Positions 6,426 to 8,391 of a stretch of 8,391 bases of DNA are shown piece after piece (the stretch's first letter is position 1; the number at the start of each line of letters is the position of its first letter). A program made the position numbers and the translations under genes. Under the pieces are notes generated by a model. The model made no database searches. It was not told where the DNA came from and saw only the letters and a program-made list of their open reading frames with translations. Origin of the DNA: Bacillaceae bacterium (GTDB lineage: Bacteria > Bacillota > Bacilli > Bacillales_A > Planococcaceae). The stretch is from positions 1-8,391 of the forward strand of contig JASLGI010000236.1 of the NCBI GenBank assembly GCA_030149685.1. Direction: 5' to 3'.

Positions 6426-6451
6426 ACTTCTAGAGCGAAGTTAGGTAAAAT
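6423..6451 (+). promoter_or_regulatory. Candidate promoter of yaaA-recF-gyrB
   Basis: TTTACT (6423-6428) and TAAAAT (6446-6451) are 17 nt apart, 4/6 and 5/6 to the sigma-A consensus. The -35 overlaps the U-tract of the preceding terminator. Transcription would begin near 6458, about 27 nt before the yaaA ATG. A promoter is expected because the dnaN terminator is strong. Other A/T hexamers nearby (6456-6470) cannot be excluded. Confidence 0.5.
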
Positions 6452-6484
6452 AGATAGATAATGAATATAAAGGGATGAGCTAAG

Positions 6485-6706
6485 ATGAAAGAGTTTGCAA
6501 TCGAAACAGCACAAGTAACACTCGGACAGTTTTTACAATTAGTCGGAGTCATAGATACAGGCGGTATGAGCAAGTGGTATTTACAAGAACATATCGTTTA
6601 CGTCAATGGTGAGCCTGAACAACGCCGCGGGAAAAAATTAGTGGATGGAGATGTCGTTCTTTTACCAGGAGCAGGACGATTCATCATTCAAGCGCCTCAG
6701 GTGTAA
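6485..6706 (+). CDS. yaaA: S4-domain RNA-binding protein YaaA (RlbA)
   Basis: The 73-aa protein matches the small S4-domain proteins found between dnaN and recF in Bacillota (71 aa in B. subtilis). Almost the whole length is one S4 RNA-binding fold: [20 protein letters not shown] (12-31), the hallmark loop [15 protein letters not shown] (38-52) and [10 protein letters not shown] (53-62). From its family it is linked to ribosome assembly; the exact target is not visible here. ATG lies about 8 nt after an AAAGGGATGAG site. Its stop is 2 nt before the recF start, so the two are translationally coupled: the AGGTG that serves recF lies in its last codons. Confidence 0.93.
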   Translation: MKEFAIETAQVTLGQFLQLVGVIDTGGMSKWYLQEHIVYVNGEPEQRRGKKLVDGDVVLLPGAGRFIIQAPQV

Positions 6707-6708
6707 CG

Positions 6709-7830
6709 ATGTATTTAGAAAATATTCACTTAAAACAATTCCGTAATTATGACGAGCTTTCTTTAGAATTTTCTCCAGAAGTCAATATTTTTATCGGAGA
6801 AAATGCCCAAGGAAAAACGAATGTCATGGAAGCCATTTATGTACTTGCGATGGCGAAGTCGCATCGAACGAATGTCGATCGGGAATTGATCCAGTGGGAA
6901 CGAGATTTTGGTAAAATTGAAGGGACACTCCACTACCGTTACGGGAAGTTACCTCTTTCTCTTTTGTTATCCAAACGTGGAAAAACGGCGAAAGTGAATC
7001 ATTTAGAAAAAGCGCGATTAAGCGACTATGTCGGATCATTTAACGTCGTCATGTTTGCACCAGAAGATTTAAAAATTGTGAAAGGAAGTCCTGGAGAGCG
7101 CCGCCGATTTATCGATATGGAAATCGGTCAAATATCCCCTGCATACTTGCATGATTTAATGAATTATCAACAAGTCTTAAAGCAACGTAATGCTTTGTTA
7201 AAACAAGTGAAAGGCTCGATTGCTGAAAGCGATGCAGCGATGCTCGCTATTTATACTGAACAATTTGCAGACCTTGCTGTACGTGTGATTCGTCGCCGAT
7301 TTGAATTTATTCGAGACCTAGAACGTTGGGCCCGCCCGATTCATGATGGCATTTCAAAAGGTAAGGAACAATTGACCATTCAATATGAAACGGTTGAAGG
7401 AATAGACGAACATACGTCCGATAATGAAGCAAAACATGTTATAATAGAGAAGCTTGAAAGTTTGAAAGAACGAGAATTATTCCGAGGGGCAACATTAGTC
7501 GGGCCACACCGTGATGATCTCAGCTTTTTTGTCAATGATTACAATGTGCAAACATATGGGTCGCAAGGACAACAACGAACGACCGCTTTGTCGCTGAAGT
7601 TAGCTGAAATCGAATTGATTGAAGAAAAAGTCGGAGAGCCCCCCGTATTATTGTTAGATGATGTGTTATCAGAACTCGATGATGAGCGTCAGACACATTT
7701 ACTCAATACGATGAAAGGCCAAGTACAAACATTTGTAACGACGACGACTGTTTCGGGCATTGATCACGAAACGATCAATCGAGCGAAAATTTTTCACGTC
7801 GATCAAGGGCATGTGACAGTCCAGTCTTAG
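6709..7830 (+). CDS. recF: DNA replication and repair protein RecF
   Basis: The 373-aa protein is full length for the SMC/ABC-like ATPase family. Walker A is GENAQGKT (30-37), the ABC signature is YGSQGQQRT (283-291), and Walker B is [13 protein letters not shown] (312-324). Between them lie the family stretches [20 protein letters not shown] (116-135) and a coiled helical region (about 150-270). RecF binds gapped DNA in an ATP-dependent way and helps RecO and RecR load RecA at stalled forks and gaps. The start ATG follows yaaA by 2 nt. gyrB begins about 57 nt downstream; no remB/yaaB lies between them, unlike B. subtilis. No promoter with both good hexamers is visible in the recF-gyrB gap. 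Confidence 0.98.
   Translation: MYLENIHLKQFRNYDELSLEFSPEVNIFIGENAQGKTNVMEAIYVLAMAKSHRTNVDRELIQWERDFGKIEGTLHYRYGKLPLSLLLSKRGKTAKVNHLEKARLSDYVGSFNVVMFAPEDLKIVKGSPGERRRFIDMEIGQISPAYLHDLMNYQQVLKQRNALLKQVKGSIAESDAAMLAIYTEQFADLAVRVIRRRFEFIRDLERWARPIHDGISKGKEQLTIQYETVEGIDEHTSDNEAKHVIIEKLESLKERELFRGATLVGPHRDDLSFFVNDYNVQTYGSQGQQRTTALSLKLAEIELIEEKVGEPPVLLLDDVLSELDDERQTHLLNTMKGQVQTFVTTTTVSGIDHETINRAKIFHVDQGHVTVQS
7437..7445 (+). promoter_or_regulatory. Possible internal extended -10 promoter within recF
   Basis: The sequence TGTTATAAT is a perfect extended -10 (TGnTATAAT) inside recF. The -35 at normal spacing is poor. It could give extra gyrB transcription about 440 nt upstream of that gene, but a match of this size can occur by chance in A/T-rich coding DNA. 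Confidence 0.25.
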
Positions 7831-7887
7831 TTCAAGCGAAAAAAGTAGATGATAAGAGATGAGGAAGGAAAGGTGAACGATTTGGCG

Positions 7888-8391
7888 ATGGAAGAAAAAC
7901 AGACTCAAGCGTATGATGAGAGTCAAATCCAAGTATTAGAAGGACTTGAAGCTGTAAGAAAGCGTCCAGGAATGTATATCGGTACAACGAGTGAAAGAGG
8001 GTTACACCACCTCGTTTGGGAAATTGTGGATAACAGTATTGACGAAGCACTCGCTGGGTATTGTGATCATATTGAAGTAACGATTGAAGAAGATAACTGG
8101 ATTCGTGTCGATGATAATGGGCGAGGAATTCCAGTCGGTATTCAAGAAGCGACAGGTCGACCTGCAGTTGAAGTGATTATGACCGTTCTTCACGCAGGAG
8201 GAAAGTTCGGCGGTGGCGGATATAAAGTTTCTGGAGGACTTCACGGAGTAGGAGCTGCGGTCGTTAACGCATTATCTGAAAAAGTCGAAGTATACGTCAA
8301 ACGAGATGGGAAATTGTATTCGATTGAATTCGAACGAGGCTTATTGACGAAAGAACTTTCTGTTATCGGTGAATCCGATGAAACAGGTACG
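7888..8391 (+). CDS. gyrB: DNA gyrase subunit B, N-terminal part (runs off the window)
   Basis: 168 codons are present. They encode the start of the GHKL ATPase domain: [20 protein letters not shown], then [15 protein letters not shown] holding the ATP-Mg ligand Asn and the catalytic-type Glu, [10 protein letters not shown] (motif II), and the lid and loop [20 protein letters not shown]. Gyrase introduces negative supercoils using ATP. The start is uncertain. ATG at 7888 gives [13 protein letters not shown], closest to B. subtilis MEQQQ...YDENQ. In-frame alternatives are TTG at 7882, best spaced (5 nt) from AAAGGTGA (7869-7876), and GTG at 7873 behind GAGGAAGG (7861-7868). I choose ATG on homology. 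It follows recF in the same direction and probably shares its transcript. Confidence 0.96.
   Translation, partial: MEEKQTQAYDESQIQVLEGLEAVRKRPGMYIGTTSERGLHHLVWEIVDNSIDEALAGYCDHIEVTIEEDNWIRVDDNGRGIPVGIQEATGRPAVEVIMTVLHAGGKFGGGGYKVSGGLHGVGAAVVNALSEKVEVYVKRDGKLYSIEFERGLLTKELSVIGESDETGT
8025..8033 (-). other. Perfect DnaA box inside gyrB
   Basis: TGTGGATAA (a perfect reverse DnaA box) lies in the codons for the conserved residues IVDN of the GyrB ATPase motif. It is isolated, about 2.9 kb from the downstream origin cluster. The amino acid sequence constrains much of it, so its role is doubtful. Confidence 0.35.

Noticed and set aside
6966..6974. TTATCCAAA-type near-match to a DnaA box in recF
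   Set aside because: It has a mismatch at an important position, is isolated and lies in coding sequence; chance is the simpler explanation.
7831..7872. Promoter for gyrB in the recF-gyrB gap
   Set aside because: A/T-rich hexamers exist, but none has a -35 at proper spacing; readthrough from recF is enough.

Overview
The window is the chromosomal replication-origin neighbourhood of a low-to-moderate-GC Bacillota, most likely order Bacillales. This rests on the gene order, on close protein resemblance (from memory) to Bacillus subtilis homologues, on TTATCCACA-type DnaA boxes and on strong AGGAGG-type ribosome binding sites. I cannot fix the genus from sequence alone. Two genes usual in Bacillus at this locus are missing: jag between yidC and mnmE, and remB/yaaB between recF and gyrB. 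This points away from Bacillus sensu stricto.

Left arm (minus strand, 1-3111): rpmH, rnpA, yidC, mnmE and the 5' end of mnmG. A textbook TTGACT-N17-TATAAT promoter drives rpmH. A hairpin with a U-tract lies between rpmH and rnpA and probably attenuates readthrough. A second hairpin follows yidC, so mnmE-mnmG probably form their own unit with a weaker promoter. These genes supply ribosomal protein L34, the protein subunit of RNase P, the membrane insertase YidC and the two subunits of the tRNA wobble-uridine modification enzyme.

Origin (3112-3665 and 5028-5193): the origin is bipartite around dnaA. The upstream part carries about 19 DnaA boxes (11 perfect, 8 with one mismatch), including three identical 19-bp inverted box pairs, and two candidate dnaA promoters that overlap boxes. 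The downstream part carries six boxes, then a short GC-rich step, DnaA-trios and a 23-bp pure A/T tract. This is the arrangement of the B. subtilis basal unwinding system, so melting most likely starts here, just upstream of dnaN.

Right arm (plus strand, 3666-8391): dnaA (initiator), dnaN (sliding clamp), a strong terminator, then yaaA-recF-gyrB, probably from its own promoter at 6423-6451. yaaA and recF are 2 nt apart. gyrB runs off the window end. Leftward and rightward genes are all co-oriented with the replication forks leaving the origin.

I see no mobile element, CRISPR array, tRNA, rRNA or unknown gene cluster. The window is a well-known housekeeping locus. The points worth a second look are the architecture of the origin, the two missing genes, and some regulatory details.
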